A stretch of DNA of 64,000 nucleotides from Corallococcus sp. EGB (GTDB lineage Bacteria; Myxococcota; Myxococcia; Myxococcales; Myxococcaceae): positions 992,001-1,056,000 of the forward strand of contig NZ_CP079946.1 in assembly GCF_019968905.1 (NCBI RefSeq), in the 5' to 3' direction. A program made the position numbers and the translations under genes. This document shows positions 63,306 to 64,000 of the stretch, in pieces. Under the pieces are notes generated by a model that worked only from the letters and a program-made list of their open reading frames with translations, was not told the DNA's origin and did not search any database. Positions within the stretch are counted from its first letter, which is position 1, and each line of letters begins with the position of its first letter.

Positions 63306-64000
63306 ATGCGCAATTGGATCCGACTCTTCTCCGGCACGCTGCTCGCTGCCACCCTCGTGGCGGGCTGCGGCGGCAGTGACCCGGGCCCCGACCCCGATCC
63401 CAACCCCCCCAGCGACGGAGGCGGCAACTCCGACGCGGGATTTGATGCGGGCTTTGACGCCGGCTACGTCGAAGATGCAGGCGTCATCGAGGACCCGGAC
63501 CCCGACCCCGGGGAAGTCCCCACCGACCCGTATGATCCGAACAACGCCAACAAGGATTCGGACTGTGACGGCCTGACGGACCAGGAGGAGTTCTCCACGG
63601 TCTACGCGGGCGGCCTGAAGACGAACCCCGGCCTGCGCGACACGGACGGCGACGGCATCCGCGACGGCGTGGAGGTGGGCCGCACGTCCACGGTCAGCGT
63701 GGATCCGAACTGCCACTTCCGCGGAGACCAGGACCCCAGCACGGTCACCTCGCCGGTGAAGGCAGACACGGACGACGACGGGCTGCCGGACGGCCTGGAG
63801 GACGCCAACCGCAACGGCAAGCGCGACGCCACGGAGACGGACCCCAACGCCGCGGACACCGACCGTGACGGCATCCCGGACGGCGTGGAGGACGCGAACC
63901 ATAACGGCTCGGTGAGCCCCGGCGAGACGGACCCCCGCCTGCGCGACACCGACGGCGACGGCCTGCCGGACGGCCTGGAGAAGCAGACGGGCACGGATCC
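63306..64000 (+). CDS. Lipoprotein with thrombospondin type 3 calcium-binding repeats, cut by window edge
   Basis: The N-terminus is MRNWIRLFSGTLLAATLVAGC, a lipoprotein signal with lipobox LVAGC (Cys21). A Pro/Asp/Gly-rich linker follows, then repeated DxDxDGxxDGxE-type units: DSDCDGLTDQEE, DTDGDGIRDGVE, DTDDDGLPDGLED, DTDRDGIPDGVED and DTDGDGLPDGLE. These are thrombospondin type 3 repeats that wrap calcium ions. It lies on the cell surface or in the periplasm; the C-terminal domain that would tell its role lies beyond the window. It is divergent from the PilZ-kinase pair. GGAG lies 12 bases before the ATG. Confidence 0.88.
   Translation, partial: MRNWIRLFSGTLLAATLVAGCGGSDPGPDPDPNPPSDGGGNSDAGFDAGFDAGYVEDAGVIEDPDPDPGEVPTDPYDPNNANKDSDCDGLTDQEEFSTVYAGGLKTNPGLRDTDGDGIRDGVEVGRTSTVSVDPNCHFRGDQDPSTVTSPVKADTDDDGLPDGLEDANRNGKRDATETDPNAADTDRDGIPDGVEDANHNGSVSPGETDPRLRDTDGDGLPDGLEKQTGTD

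Overview
The window is about 70% GC with a strong G/C third-position bias and is densely packed with genes. Several features point to a myxobacterium of the Myxococcus/Corallococcus type, although no 16S or other marker is present: many lipoproteins (one with GMTLN pentapeptide repeats and a Cys-rich tail), a MYXO-CTERM anchored enzyme, many Ser/Thr kinases and hybrid histidine kinases, a sigma-54 type promoter, and a large NRPS-PKS megasynthase. I identified 38 protein-coding genes, one of them a truncated remnant and two cut by the window edges. I saw no rRNA, tRNA, CRISPR array or insertion sequence.

Layout. 1-8.4 kb: a partial unknown protein, a membrane-anchored unknown protein, an FAD/NAD(P)-binding oxidoreductase, a membrane fatty-acid hydroxylase with a divergent TetR regulator sharing a palindromic operator, a histidine kinase, and a repeat-bearing lipoprotein. 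8.6-18.4 kb: signalling genes, namely a Ser/Thr kinase, an FHA-PAS-PAS-HK-REC hybrid kinase translationally coupled to an OPT-family transporter, and a giant kinase-ATPase-TPR protein. 18.6-20.9 kb: a lipoprotein with a C-terminal Tox-REase-5 nuclease domain followed by an Imm52-type immunity protein. This resembles the SitAI toxins that myxobacteria pass between cells by outer-membrane exchange. 20.9-24.5 kb: a lipoprotein HtrA protease, a response regulator behind a sigma-54-like promoter with upstream repeats, a glutaminyl cyclase, and a truncated YdjM-type hydrolase.

24.6-33.3 kb: one 2882-residue protein arranged A-T-C-A-T-KS-AT-ACP-TE, a self-contained hybrid assembly line with no tailoring genes beside it. 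33.3-39.9 kb: a small Cys-rich protein, a GDPD-family lipoprotein whose motifs are in permuted order, a marR-emrA-emrB-like efflux operon, and a divergent argO/argP pair. 39.9-42.7 kb: a secreted alpha-lytic-type protease with a ricin lectin domain, and a MYXO-CTERM polysaccharide lyase.

43.2-48.8 kb: a membrane-anchored TPR-CHAT protease, a JmjC-like cupin, a 57-residue ORF, an ECF sigma factor and its zinc-finger anti-sigma factor. The extracytoplasmic part of the anti-sigma factor is clearly homologous to the N-terminal part of the CHAT protease. This suggests a protease-controlled sigma switch and is the strongest candidate for an undescribed system here. 48.9-64 kb: housekeeping genes, namely an acyl-CoA synthetase, a complete oxidative pentose-phosphate operon (zwf-pgl-gnd), plsC, sbcD-sbcC, a coupled PilZ and Ser/Thr kinase pair, and the start of a thrombospondin-3-repeat lipoprotein.

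Start codons were chosen by reading Shine-Dalgarno sequences and domain starts by eye. Substrate, localisation and regulation statements are inferences unless marked as seen.
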